From positions 15,122,001 through 15,186,000 of the forward strand of contig OX940864.1 of the NCBI GenBank assembly GCA_954871525.1: a DNA stretch of 64,000 nucleotides. The letters are read 5' to 3'. A program made the translations under genes and the position numbers. The notes under the pieces are model-generated. The model had not been told where the DNA came from. It was given only the letters and a program-made list of their open reading frames with translations, and did no database searches. This stretch comes from Parietaria judaica. Lineage: Eukaryota > Streptophyta > Magnoliopsida > Rosales > Urticaceae. Numbering within the stretch: position 1 is the stretch's first letter; every line of letters begins with the position of its first letter. Shown one piece after another: positions 48,105 to 60,644 of this stretch.

Positions 48105-48260
48105 TAGGGGTGATCAAAAAACCCGAAAGCTGAATTTTAAACCAGATACCGAATTCACCGTCAAACCCGATACTGAATTTTCATTAGACATTGGATATTG
48201 ATATGTCATGCGGTGGTGGTACTTGATTTTTATGAAAAAATCTACCACCGAAAATTGAAT
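48105..48260. mobile_element. hAT-like left-end remnant
   Basis: TAGGGGTGATCAAAAAACCCG at 48105 (first part) and an interior of repeated 'aaacc.gatac.gaatt' resemble the hAT-like left ends in the window. No right end found. Confidence 0.45.
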
Positions 48261-48328
48261 TTACCACATATCATGTACATGATGGGGTATATTAAAATTT
48301 TCGCTATTGATTTCTACATAATGAGACA

Positions 48329-48377
48329 TAATTATGGTTTATGTCTAATATAATCTACATTAGACATAAACCATAAT
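48329..48377. repeat. Perfect 20-bp inverted repeat with 9-base loop
   Basis: Arms 48329-48348 (aattatggtttatgtctaat) and 48358-48377 are exact reverse complements around ataatctac. It lies upstream of the SOUL-like gene. No miRNA family recognised; a MITE remnant or chance palindrome are alternatives. Confidence 0.8.
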
Positions 48378-48708
48378 TATATTAAATTTTTTAATCGCAT
48401 TATATTTATAAATATACGCGACGACAAAACTAGTAAGGAAACATACCGCCATGTTCACCTAATTTATTGGTATTTTTGCCACGAACATCTGTTGTCCACA
48501 TTTTTGTTTTGCCGGTCTCTCACGTAAAACGACATGTCGTTTAATAGATGAACGACACCTTTGTCAATTTCCCGGGAAAAGAAAGAAATAGTTAATAAAG
48601 AAATAAATAACAGCCACCACTCAAGAGAACTATCTCCTAACGGAATTTCAAACGAAAACCCAAAACGAAGAAAACGAATCATCACAGATTCCTCTCTGCA
48701 ACTCTTCA

Positions 48709-51700
48709 ATGTCGATCCAAGGTGTTTCATCGACGAAAATCCCTACGATTTCGTCTCCGATGAGCTTTCGCCGACCTTCCATAGCTGCTCACAGAGCCAC
48801 CTTCGCTTCTTCTTCTTCCCCCGCGCAGCGACAGAGGCCTCGGCGGACGATGTCCGCTCTCGAAGCTCGAATCTCTCTCGTCCTCGCTCTCGCATCGCAA
48901 TCCTCGGCTACATCGCTGAGACGTATATGTCCGACTCCATTTTCCGCTTGAATTTGTTTGAATCGGTGGATTGATGGATTTCTGAGTTCTGACCTTGAAT
49001 TCTGTTTTTCCAGTTTTGGGGGATTTGGCAACGGAGACGGCGAAGTACGTTTTCCCGAAGCGATTCGAGAGCCGAACGCTCGAGGAAGCTCTCATGTCCG
49101 GTATCGTGCTTTGACGCGAATCGAAATTCTGTGAAAGTTGAATCTATTTTCATTTTTGTTTTGTTTTCTGTTTGGTGCAGTTCCGGATCTTGAGACGGCG
49201 AATTTTAGGGTTTTGAGCAGGACTGACCAGTATGAGATCAGAGAAGTTGAGGTGATTATGCTATACTTTTCGTCATCAATTCATGATTTTATATTTGTTT
49301 AATTGCCTTAATGTTCGTATCGGAAAACAGTCTTACTTCATAGCAGAGACGACGATGCCGGGAAAGACAGGTTTCGATTTTAACGGAGCATCTCAATCCT
49401 TCAATGTATTAGCGGAGTACCTGTTTGGTAAGGTAGCACATTTTCATGCTCCTTTTATTTTTCAATGAATTGTAACTGTTCAGAGTTTACGTTTTTCTTT
49501 CTTAAGGCTTCTTGAGTGATTTTGATGCGAATAGGTACGGAAATAAATCAATATATCACACAAACATAGTTCCGGCCAACGGGAGATCCACGAGATGATG
49601 ATTCCCCCTTCCTCTTTGTTGAAATAATCAAAGAAAACAAAATAAAATCGACCCATCCTTTTAGAGTGTGGGCAGAGATTTTCCGAGATGCAACGTGGAA
49701 AACTAATCCAAACAATCGGAGGAATTAAAGACCTAATTACGGAAATTTGGAAAAGAACGAAGTGCCCTTAATGACTTAATTAAAGCTAAATTAGTAAGAG
49801 GAAATAAACTAATTAGCCCTTGCGCTTGTGCGTGAGGAATGGGTGACTTAGGGTGAGTTTGTTTACATTAAGATTTAGACAGATCTGAATAAAAAGTTGT
49901 GACATCTGAATCTGAATGAATAAAAATTTGATCTCTTTATTTTTTAAGATCTGAATGCAGGTCTGCTAGCATTTTTTTTATAAAATGAACGTTATTATAT
50001 GTTAATATCTTTTAATTTTATATTTTAATATCTTTTATTTTATGAACGTGATAATATAATTTATTAATATTAACAATGTATATTTTAATTTCATTTTATA
50101 ATAAATTCGTAATTAATTTTTTTTTGAAGCGTCAAAACTATATCTTCCCACCTATCATTGGATTCATCTCGTCGCAAGCTTTCGAATGATATATTTTATG
50201 AATCAATAGGAGATTTATAAATAAAGTTATGGAGTTTTAAAGTTTTTTTGTAGGAGAGAGAAATAAAAAATATAACATGAATATCATGCTACGTTGCACA
50301 ACTGGAAGAAGAAAGAGAAAAAATAGAATAATTAAGAGGAGAGAGAATATGAATGTCATTAAGATATGAATTAAGGTCTGACCCAAAAAGAGGCTAGTCA
50401 GACTCATCTAGATGTATAAATGAAAAAAAACAAACAATCTTAATAGCTCTAAATTTGAACCATTAAGATTCAGATGCTCATTAAGAGCAAACAAACACAC
50501 CCTTACTTTGGGTTGTTCTGTTTTAGAATACAATAAGTGAGAAGATGGAGATGACGACACCGGTTATAACGCGTAAAGCTCAAAACAATGGCGAGAAAAT
50601 GGAAATGACAACTCCTGTGATTACAAAGAAGGTATTTTCTTTTCTGAATTTTCTACTTAGTGACACATCTGTGGTAGATGATTGAATAGTTACTTCATCT
50701 TTGGATGCTTTAGCTTAAATGATTAGAGTTTAATTGGCAATGATTGAAGTTAAGAACCTTGAACCATACATTCCAAAAAAGTAACAATTTTTATACATTC
50801 CATTCTTTGAGAAATCATGAATATTAAATTTTAATAAGTATCTTGAAGTTCCACCTAAAAACTAATTAGTAATGAAGTGGGTAACTCGTGAGATTTTTTA
50901 GCACTGCTAAATCCCTTTTATCTTTTCCATATACGTACGTTTCATTTCATCTATTCCTTCTTCATCTAACACATTTCGGTACTTATTTTTATTCTCGGGT
51001 TATTGTTTCGGTCTACAATTGTATAGGCAGAAGATCAAGATCAATGGCAGATGTCTTTCATACTGCCATCAAAGTACGGAGCAGACTTGCCACTGCCCAA
51101 AGATCGATCTGTGAAAATCAAGGAGGTTCCAAGAAAAACCGTTGCAGTCGTTGCCTTTTCAGGTTCTTCCTTCTCTTAATATGCCAGCTTTTGATTAACA
51201 ATCTATGGATCTTTATATTGTTTATGTTGAAATAGGTTTTGTAACTGATGAAGAGGTTAAAAAACGAGAATCCGATTTACGCAGAGCTCTGAAAAATGAC
51301 AGATTATTACAAGTAAAGGACACTGCCACAGTGGAAGTTGCACAGGCAAGTGATAGTTTGTTAATTGTTTTTATTGCTTATTATCTTAATCATGTTTAGG
51401 CTTTTAGTTTAATATCTTAATAAACCCCGTAAAGAGCCTGATAAGTCCAAATCACCTATTATAAAAGGCGCAACTTATGTTGTGGTTGGCAGTTTTAGAG
51501 TTGCACCGGTTTGTGTGCTGCCAAGTCTAGCGGGAGAGCAACATCCGTGCTCTCGAAACACTTAATTTGTTTGCAATAAAAATTAACGAGGACTCAAGCT
51601 CACATGAATTCCGGTCGCTAGAATTTATTTCCTTGCGTTTTGGTTCATTAATCGTCACGGGACGTATCAATTAAAGCAGGAATGAATCATATTTTACAAG

Positions 51701-51837
51701 GTTCTTCAAAGAAAGAGCTGAATACAAATCGTATAGAAATGACCAAGTAACTTTATTTGCAGTATAATCCGCCATTTACACTTCCGTTTCAACGCCGGAA
51801 CGAGATCGCGCTGGAAGTCGTAAACAGAGAAGAATAA
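48709..51837 (+). CDS. SOUL/HBP haem-binding-like protein, probably plastid, 8 exons
   Basis: Predicted 299 aa. Exons: 48709-48922, 49014-49100, 49181-49251, 49331-49432, 50527-50631, 51027-51162, 51236-51345, 51763-51837; all joins keep frame. After a Ser/Arg/Pro-rich transit-like segment (about 1-48) the SOUL domain shows Y-E-I-R-E-V-E, the conserved [11 protein letters not shown], two tandem [11 protein letters not shown] motifs in exon 5, F-I-L-P-S-K-Y and V-A-V-V-A-F-S-G, ending [14 protein letters not shown]. It resembles Arabidopsis At3g10130. SOUL proteins bind haem or tetrapyrroles; the role in plastids is not settled. Intron 7 (51346-51762) uses a GC donor, CAG|GCAAGT; no GT choice nearby keeps the reading frame. 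A later Met (residue 48, before S-A-L-E-A-R) is an alternative start. Confidence 0.9.
49553..49825. repeat. Dispersed repeat, copy B (SOUL gene intron 4)
   Basis: Diverged counterpart of 6627-6930, sharing 'tcacacaaaca.agttccgg', 'gagatgatga', 'cccttcc' and 'cccttaatgac.taattaaagct' in order. It lies directly left of a Tourist-like MITE. Confidence 0.6.
49851..50502. mobile_element. PIF/Harbinger (Tourist-like) MITE, 652 bp, in SOUL gene intron 4
   Basis: Ends GGGTGAGTTTGTTTACATTA and (inverted) GGGTGTGTTTGTTTGCTCTT, flanked by the 3-bp duplication TTA (49848-49850 and 50503-50505), as PIF/Harbinger elements make. Subterminal 'gatctgaat' / 'attcagatg' motifs also mirror each other. No ORF. 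Confidence 0.8.
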
Positions 51838-54800
51838 CTCCTGCCCATCAATAGAGATATAAAATGAAGTATTTGTATGTCTGCAGAATCAGGTATCACT
51901 GTGCATAATCATCTTGATGTAAAATATAAGTCCATTCATACATCAAAATCTGGAGATACTGTTAACTATTAAAGATCCATATGAAAATTGCAATACTATA
52001 TTTAAACAAGTACAAAGAGTTTTTAGATACAAAATGTGTAGTGTATTTTCACCCATTCCTACTTGTTCCCTTGATTTGTGTTAAAGTTTTCGATTTACTT
52101 AAAAAGTGGTAATATTTAATCATGGTTAATTTGGCTATTCAATTATATCTAGATTATTAATATGCTAATGTTGTTATCTAAATGTTTCATTTTAATTACT
52201 TCATTTGCTATGGTTCGGTCTATTTTAAGAGGTCCGAAATGAATGAGAATATTCAATAATTATTCAGTAGAATTAGTGTCGTAGATTAACGTATTGTTTT
52301 CTGTAAAATTATGGTTAATCAAAATAGGGTAACAGGGTTCTACTACTGAACACCATAGAGATCGAACAATAGAGTCTAATTGTAAACAAGATTTTTAGTC
52401 CAATCGGAGAGCAATGAGTTTTCGGTAATCTAGTTTGTATTTTGAGAATCGGTAACGAAGACTTTGAATACCCTATTTAATATTTAATTTTAATATAATT
52501 TAAGATACCAACTTAATACTTAGTTTCACAATCTATATATCAAGTCCAAAAAACAAAGACTTTAATTTTCATTTCATATAAAAAAAAAAAAAAAGAGCAA
52601 AGAAAGTAATGTATAGATCTTTTAAATTTTAATAGTAAAATCGTTGTGGAAGGCCATGTTGCCAAATTTAATTTTAATTTCACATATTAACTTAATATAA
52701 TTTCACAGTCTCTTAAAAGTTATATAACAAAACAAGGAATTCAATTTCACTTTTAGTTAATAAAAAATGGAATCTAGTTTTTTTTTTTCATAGCAAACTA
52801 AGATGTTAGCTTGGTTAGTTTTTATTTTTTATCGTCACACACGAAATGATAAGAAAATATGAAAGCTTATGGATATTTAAAGATTAAACACTTTTAGCAA
52901 CATTAAAAACATATATTTTGATAAAATAAGAAGTAGAATAAGTGTTTTTTATATTATTTATAGCTATTTTTGCAATAAACATCCATTTATTTTTGTGATG
53001 TCACGGTCATAAAATGACCCTTCTGAGAAGACCCTAGTAAAAAAGAGCTATATTACATTACTAAAATATGTTGAATAATGAGCATGTAACATATATTATG
53101 GTGGCCATTTTCACTCTTAGTGGACATTGAATGTAATGTTGTGACATTATGTCACCACTTGAATTCCCAATTGCATTTTTACATAATGGCTTCTTCATCA
53201 TTGTGTTTTTTTTTTTTTTTTACTTTACCTACAAACCATAAAAAATGACTGGCTAAGCCTGTATTCAAAGCTAATTATGCCTACAACATTAGGGTTAGTT
53301 TGTTCCTTTGGGGTTGACCATAAAGACTTGAACTACCTTACCTTTTCCCCCCTAATTTTTACTTTTATATGTATTGTATACTACAAATCTTAAATTCTAA
53401 ACCCTAAACCGGTTTTAGAAGCTAATCATGCCTACAATAGCTAGGTTAGATTATTACTTGATCCCTTCTCCCTAAGTAAATTTTACTTTTATCTATCATT
53501 TCTAAATTCTAAACTATAAACTCCAAACACGTATTCAAATAACAATTATGCCTAGGTTGGTTTATTTACTTTAAATTGGCATTGACCATGAAAACTTGTA
53601 GTACTTTTTCTCAATAATATTTATTTTAGGATTTTTTTTCTTTCTATATACCTCTATTATTTTCAATTATATAAAAAATACTCTTTATTTATATATAAAA
53701 AGTCAAAATATTCCCTAATGTACTGTAGTTTCTTTTACATACCTGATCATCCTTAATTTTTTTAATATACCATTCAAAAAAATTACCAATCTAATTTCCG
53801 AAAGTTAAAATGTACTATCATGTGAATTGCTTGTTAAATCTTTTTTTTTTTCTTTAAAAAATCGTGGATTATATTATAAGGTCAGGGAGTTATAGCTTTA
53901 TAGATATATATATACTAACACGTGTGTTGCGAGTTATATATAATCATAAATGAGTAATTGTTTTAACTTCATAAGTTTCGAGAAACGATTGTAAGAATAT
54001 AGTAAGGAAATTCCGTTAACCCGACTCAAGAGCCGCATCTTATTCCCGGGGTGGCGGGATCATCCTCTCCGAAGATCACCTACCGATAATCGCGTGTGAT
54101 CAGTTGATCTTGGCTATCCTTAATAAATTGCTTTGACGAGTTCATATAATTCAATTGACGTGTGGAAGATCATGCGCTATTATTACTTAAGTAGTTGGAC
54201 TACTATTCGTGTGTTATTTTCGTGGTAGAATTATGGGATTTATCGTAAGCTTTTGTGATGAATCATATTAGTAGTGGAGCACAATTCGGAATTATAATGA
54301 GACACAAAATAATGTTGTAGCGATCATTATTTTTCATGAAAATTCATGCCGTAGAATAGAATTAATATATTCACTATTCATTATTTTAAATTCTATAGTC
54401 TCTCTCGCTCGCATTATGTTAGGGTTTATTTACGCGGGTCGACATATTTCAAAATTATAAGTCAATACTCAATTAATTGGAAATGCCACAATTTGCTTTA
54501 AGTACGCGTCACTATAGAATTCAAGGAAATAGTGAAAATAATAATTAGAATAATGCCTTCATTGCTGTAAGTTTGTCATCATAGGGATAGGGTGTGTTTA
54601 CTTTTTAGTTTATACATTTTCTCGAAAATCTGAATATTTTATTTAACTGATCAGACGAGGCAAAAAATAAAATAAAAAATAGCCGGGTTCGTGGTTCCCG
54701 ATTTCTAGCCCCGATTCTAGGTTTTTACTTATTATAATTTTAGTTTTTAGGTTCTCATTTTAGTTTCCGATTTCCGGTCCAATTCTAATATATTATTTAT

Positions 54801-55625
54801 TTTAATTTTACATTTTAGGGTCTCATTTTAGTCTTAAAGTGTACATATTTTCAGTTTAAATTTAATTTCTAATGTATTTTATTTTGATTTTAAATTGACT
54901 TTTTTACTTAACATAATAATTAATAAAAAATATTTTAGAAAACTGAATCACCCGGTTTTGGCCGGCCAAATTATGGGAAGCCCCCCTCCCAAAAAAAAAA
55001 AGACCGGGCAGAAAAGAAAAAAAAAAAGGGTCTGATATTTAATCCGGGTTTTACCTGAGTTCTTGATGACCTTGTGCAATTTTAAATGAATTAGCGTATA
55101 TTCAATTTCCAAAATAGTATTGAGCTTTATCTCATTTCCTTTTCAACTAAAATAAAAATATGATGGAAAGAAACTTCAAAGTTGAGCTTGAAGTTGCCCT
55201 TACAAGTTCAATAAAAACTTAAACCAATTATATATAAATAGATTTATTGTCCAATACAAAGTTCGACTTGTAATACAAGAATCAAAAGGGTATTTTGCAC
55301 TTCTGTTCTGAAACTTTTTGGTTACCTTATTATATGATGCTGATGGGGAAAACGATTAATACAATATAACATAAACTTTGATATTTAGTTATCACTAAAA
55401 TAAAACCAAACTATCTCTCATACTATAATCATATATATAATTTCTTGAGGCTCGTATCTTCATTGGCCTCGCTAACATTAACATTCGATATATATTCCCG
55501 TTTTTATAACATAACAACTGAAATTACGGTTTTTTTTATTTTATTTTATTTTAAAATCGAAAGTCGTGAGGTAAAAAAAAAACGATTTTAATAGTTATCA
55601 AATTTTCAGTTTTAAATTCGATTAC
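51838..55625. other. 3.8 kb AT-rich gene-free region
   Basis: No coding frame or RNA gene recognised. At about 53250-53620 a motif 'attcaaa..aattatgcctaca..taggttggtt' followed by 'ttgaccat.aa.acttg' recurs three times with drift (about 130-190 bp apart). Around 54670-54800 there are hAT-like ccggttc remnants. The rest is low-complexity A/T. Confidence 0.55.
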
Positions 55626-56151
55626 TGTGAGTTTAAGTCTGACTTGGCTCAACCCCGAGTAGAGATTTCCGACCAGAGATTTCCCCCAGCAGGAAGGGAC
55701 CCGACCAAGAATGCTCCTACCAGAGATAGTCCGACCAGAGATGAGGGGGAGCAGAGTTGCCCCCTAGCAGAAGAGGACCCTAGCAGGATTCTCCCGAGCA
55801 GAAACGGGAAACGCCAGAAGTCAAGAAGAGCTATTCCAGGAAGGTACCGAACTTGAGGAGCAAGTTTGGAGATACGATTTGGCTTCCGGATTTGATTTAA
55901 TTTGGTTTCCCATTATGTTAGGAAACGTGTAAATTGTAAAGATTTGTTTGAGTTTATTTTTAGGAAGTTTAGCTTGGGTTTAGCTTCTTTCTTCGCCAAT
56001 AAATACAAGTCTTATGACTTGAGGTTGTAACTTTTTGCTCTCTTTGCATTCGACATTAATCTGAGAAAATTCTCCCAAGTTTTGTCTTCTTTCCTTTGTT
56101 TCTTGTTCTTCATTTTTCTTTAACTGCAGATCTTATTATTGGGAACCAACA
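55626..56151 (+). mobile_element. 5' LTR of a Ty1/copia element (left boundary uncertain)
   Basis: The right end ...ccaaca stands two bases before the primer-binding site. The region includes a TATA-like caataaatac near 56000 and a pyrimidine-rich leader. A Gln/Arg-codon-rich stretch at 55665-55850 has the same 'accagagat/agcag' phrases seen inside the element. The start at about 55626 is a guess: no second LTR is in the window to compare with. Confidence 0.5.
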
Positions 56152-56153
56152 AT

Positions 56154-56165
56154 TGGTATCAGAGC
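56154..56165 (+). promoter_or_regulatory. Primer-binding site of the copia element
   Basis: TGGTATCAGAGC, the initiator-methionine-tRNA-complementary primer-binding site of plant Ty1/copia elements, between the LTR and gag. Confidence 0.9.
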
Positions 56166-56169
56166 GAAT

Positions 56170-56998
56170 ATGACGCTTCATTACCCGATGCTCACGAAGA
56201 GTAATTACTCGGTGTGAGCGTTGAAGATGCGGGTGAATCTGCAGGCGCAAGGAGTCTGGGAGGCTGTAGAAGGCAGCGATGTCGAAGGGCGCAAGGAGAG
56301 GATGACATTCGCCGCCATCTACGAAGGAGTTCCGGAAGATATCCTTCTCATGATCGCGCACATGAGCGCAGATCGCGTCAAGGAAGCAAAGGTCCAGACC
56401 TTGAAGAGTGAGTTCGAGGTTATGAGGATGAGGAAGAGCGAATCAATTGATGATTTCGCTATGCGGCTCACGTCCATTGTGACCGGCATACGCTCGCTGG
56501 GAGACAAGGTGGAGGAGACCACCGTCGTCAAGAAGTTTCTCCGAGCAGTGCCTCACAAGTACATGCAGATCGTGACATCGATTGAGCAGTTCGGCGACCT
56601 CAAGACCATAACGGTCGAGGAGGTTGTTGGTCGCCTCAAAGCCCACAAGGAGAGACTTCGGAGTTACGGTGACAGAGAAGAGGAGAAGCACCTCCTGCTC
56701 ACTCATAAAGAATGGACGGCCAGACAGAAGAAAAGCGGGGGAACAGACTTTTCTTCTAGCTCCTCTGGTCGGAGTAGCTACAGTGGAGACAGCCGAGGAC
56801 GTGGTAGAGGTCGTGGACGATGGCGAGGTCGAGACACGCGAGGTCGCGACAGTGGTGCACCCCGTCAGAAAAACACAACCAGGAGAGCAAGAGCACAGTG
56901 AAGGGCTATAATTGTCAGAAGCTTGGGCACTTTGCTTCAGAGTGCCGCAGTAGAAACCAAGGCAAGGAAGTGAATCTGACTAGATTCCACGAAGACCA
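56170..56998 (+). pseudogene. Copia gag with zinc knuckle (defective)
   Basis: Starts at ATG 56170 with the usual Y-P-M-L-T-K-S-N-Y start, but codon 16 is TGA (56215-56217) where Trp is conserved. The frame then reads through L-Q-A-Q-G-V-W-E-A-V, the retroelement gag core (D-F-A-M-R-L, V-V-K-K-F-L-R-A-V-P) and an Arg/Gly-rich tail. Near 56860-56890 the frame shifts, and the zinc knuckle appears in another frame as G-Y-N-C-Q-K-L-G-H-F-A-S-E-C: the first Cys of the CCHC motif is Gly. The element cannot make a normal Gag. Confidence 0.9.
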
Positions 56999-57089
56999 GC
57001 CAGCGTTGATGTTTTCCGAACAGAAGATGAGACTGGACGGACAAGAAGACCAGGAGACGATCCTCGTAGGCGAGAAAGAGCAGCCCTGG

Positions 57090-57215
57090 CCGGAGAGCAG
57101 ACCTGCTCGGAACCCGAGCAGAGACCAGAGACCAGAGACCAGCGAGCAGAGAGCTCCGAGCAGAGAGCAAAGAGAAAAGACCAGACACCAGACACCAGAG
57201 AGTAGACTTGCTCGG
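57090..57215 (+). repeat. 'gagcagaga/ccagagac' minisatellite in the copia polyprotein
   Basis: Short imperfect repeats of agagcagagacc/agaccagagac type between the gag zinc knuckle and the protease, coding for Arg/Glu/Ser/Gln-rich sequence. Similar phrases occur in the LTR (55665-55850). Confidence 0.7.
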
Positions 57216-57218
57216 AGA

Positions 57219-57904
57219 TGGTGTTCCTGATCGAGGACAAGGTTATTGCGAACCTCCTCGTTGACGGAGAGCAGAAAGTCTCTACCGATGTCTGGTACAT
57301 AGATAATGGCGCGAGCAACCACATGACAGGAGACCGAGCTAAGTTTTAAGAGCTCGATGAGAAGATCACGGGGAGCGTGAAATTCGGCGACGGTTCAATC
57401 GTCGAAATTAGAGGCAGAGGGTCCATCATGTTTGTGTGCAAGAACGGGGACCAACGCCTCATAACCCAGGTGTACTACATCCCAAAGCTGAAGAGTAACA
57501 TCATCAGCCTCGGACAGATGACAGAGATCGGCAACACAGTGGTGATGTCTGGTCCCTATCTGAAGATGTGGAACAGAAGTGGCAACCTGCTGATGAAGGT
57601 GAAGATAACGCCGAACAGGCTATAAAAGATTCTCCTGGAGACAGGCCAGCCCGTCTGCTTAATGGCATCCTTAGCAGACTCGGCTTGGTTTTGGCATGCG
57701 AGACTTGAGCACGTAAACTTTTACGCGCTTAAGATGATGGGAGAGAAGGAAATGACCTTTGGGGTTCCCAAGATTGAACACCCCAACCAGCTATGCGAAT
57801 GCTGCATGATCGCGAAACAAGCTAGAGTGCCATTTCCGATCAAGGCCAAGTTTCGAGCAGAACGACCTCTCCAACTGGTGCATGCGGACCTCTGTGGTCC
57901 AATC
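57219..57904 (+). pseudogene. Copia protease and GAG-pre-integrase region (defective)
   Basis: The protease motif W-Y-I-D-N-G-A-S-N-H-M-T-G (about 57294-57332) is followed soon by a TAA stop (57347-57349) in frame. A second stop lies at 57623-57625, before the pre-integrase zinc region W-F-W-H-A-R-L-E-H-V-N-F...C-E-C-C-M-I-A-K-Q. The frame ends at L-V-H-A-D-L-C-G-P-I, the first Asp of the integrase core, where a solo LTR interrupts it. Confidence 0.88.
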
Positions 57905-58718
57905 TGTTGGACATGTGTCCTTAAAGAAGATTTTTCTTATCCATTTGTAAAAGATTATAACAAGTCGTTGAATAAAAGATGGTGTTTATTATGTTAATCT
58001 TATTATAGTTTCTGGTAGAGTAAAATAGAATGTTTGATCCTTAGTTCATAAAGGATGCAATTATGTTATTATTATCACAACGGAGTCAATGTGAGGAAGA
58101 ATTAATAATCATAATAAATGAACTTAAAATGTCCGTGACCTGATTAACTGGGTGGGAGCCCATTAATCGTATAAGGTCATTCATGTGACTAAGTGACAAT
58201 CCTATTATGGATTTTTTGTGTGTCACACTCACTAGAAGTGCATTAAGTATGAAGTGTCTTCATACTGGACTGGACCTGACTTAAACTCCAGAAGTTATCA
58301 TATAAGACCGTCACTGATGGAGTTGAGTCACTAGTAGATAATCATATGGATATTCGATCTAAGTCTTGAGTGACCTTGAGTCTGAGTTGCTGGCTTGATT
58401 GTTCTTTGATTTAACCGTTAAAGAACACAATATATTACCGTTGTTCCCAACACTATTATTTTGGGAACATGATAGTCAGCAGTAAGGATAGCTTGGTCAT
58501 AGACATGGGCATCACATAGCTCTCTTCAGAGTCATGATGATTCTCTTGATTGTCGGTGGTGAGAAGTGAGAGGTACCCATGCGCAACTTATGAATCTAAA
58601 CCATAAGTGGGTTGAGTCAAGGATAAAAATGCAATGAGGGGCATAACGGTAAAAACCGCCTGCTCATGTGTGGATCATCAAGTGAAAGATCAATAACCCG
58701 AATTTGATTGTATCAATG

Positions 58719-60605
58719 TGTTGGACATATGTGTCCTTAAACAAGATATTTTTATCCATTTGTAAAAGATTATGACAAGTCGTTGAATAAAGATGATGCT
58801 TATCATGATAATCTTATTATAGTTTCTGGTAGAGTAAAATAGAATGTTTGATCCTTAGTTCATAAAGGATGCAATTATGAATTATTATCACAACAGAGTC
58901 AATGTGAAGAAGAATTAATAATCATAATAAATGAACTTAAAATGTCCGTGACCTGATTAACTGGGTGGGAGCCCATTAATCGTTCAAGGTCATTAATGTG
59001 ACTAAGTGACAATCCTATTCTGGATTTTGTGTGTGTCACACTCACTAGAAGTGCATTAAGTATGAAGTGTCTTCATACTGGACTGGACCTGACTTAAACT
59101 CCAGAAGTTATCATATAAGACCGTCACTGATAACTTGGAGTTGAGTCACTAGTAGATGATCAAATGGATATTCGATCTAAGTCCTTAGTGGTCTTGAGTC
59201 CGAGCTGATGGCTTGATTTTTCTTTGATTTAACCATTAAAGAACACAATATATTACCGTTGTTCCCAACACTATTATTTTGGGAGCATGATAGTCAGCAG
59301 TAAGGGTAGCTTGGTCATAGACATGGGCATCACACAGCTCTCTTCAGAGTCATGATGATTCCCTTGATTGTCGGTGGTGAGAAGTGAGAGGTACCCGTGC
59401 GCAACTTATGAATCGAAACCATAAGTGGGTCACTCATAATATTACTGACTGATTCAAGGATGAAAATGCAATGAGAGGCATAACGGTTGAAACCGCCTGC
59501 TCGTGTGTGGATCATCAAGTAAAAGATTAATAACCCGAATTTGATTGTATCAATGGACACCCTGCTGTTATAAAGGGAATAATATATACCATATCACTAA
59601 AGAGTGCAGCCTCGGGTCTATAGTGGAATCACTTCGAGGTTTGACGAACAACTAGCAGTTCGTTGGAGCTTAAGTGATACGGGTCCATGGTCCCCAGGAT
59701 AGCTCCGTAACGGATGATACGTACGTGATAAAGACATTGAAATGTTTTTAAGATCATTTGGCAAGACTCATAAAACTGAAGTCTGTGACAGACATCAGAT
59801 AGTTTTATCAGTAGCGTGGCAAAAGTACCATATCTTGGTAACCGAAATTAACTGACAAAATAAAGTAGAATTTGGATTTTCTGTCAACATGAAAGTTGTT
59901 GGAAATTAAATTCTAAGCAACTTTTCTTTTGGAACCAAGTCGTTTCGACGTACGGTTTGTGATTTAGAGAATTTCTAAGTTTGTGATCGTTTCGGTAAAC
60001 TATGAAATTAAATCACATGTCACGAATTTAAATGATGGTGTGTCACCATGACATTTAAATGTGTGATATTGAGATCAGAGAATATTAATATAATTTAATT
60101 ATTCGAATTTTATTATTAATGTATTATTAATAATTATTCAATAATTAATAGATTTATATTAATATGAAAAATAATATATTTTTATATATTATATAGTGTA
60201 GACTTTGGTCTTTCCATAATTGTGATAAAAGTACCAAAAGTTTTTGGTATTTGAGAAAAACCCTAAAATCAATTTAATCAATTGGATCGGTTATGATTTA
60301 ATATCAACTGTTGGATTAGGATATTGATGAATTCGAAATTAATAACTTGATGATCAAATTTCATTTTTCGAATTTGATTAATTAATTATATCCGTTAGAT
60401 CGGTCTAAGATTTAATCTTTACCGTCGGATTGGAAATTAATTAATTATATATATTTATATTATTATTCGAATTATGGTTATGGATAAATTCAAAATTGTT
60501 TTTATTAAATCTTTTTATATTTGATTTTATCCTAAACTAATTTGATCCATTAGATTGGTTTAAAGATTTATCTCAACCGTTGGATTTAGATAATGATAAT
60601 TCGAA

Positions 60606-60644
<39 letters not shown>

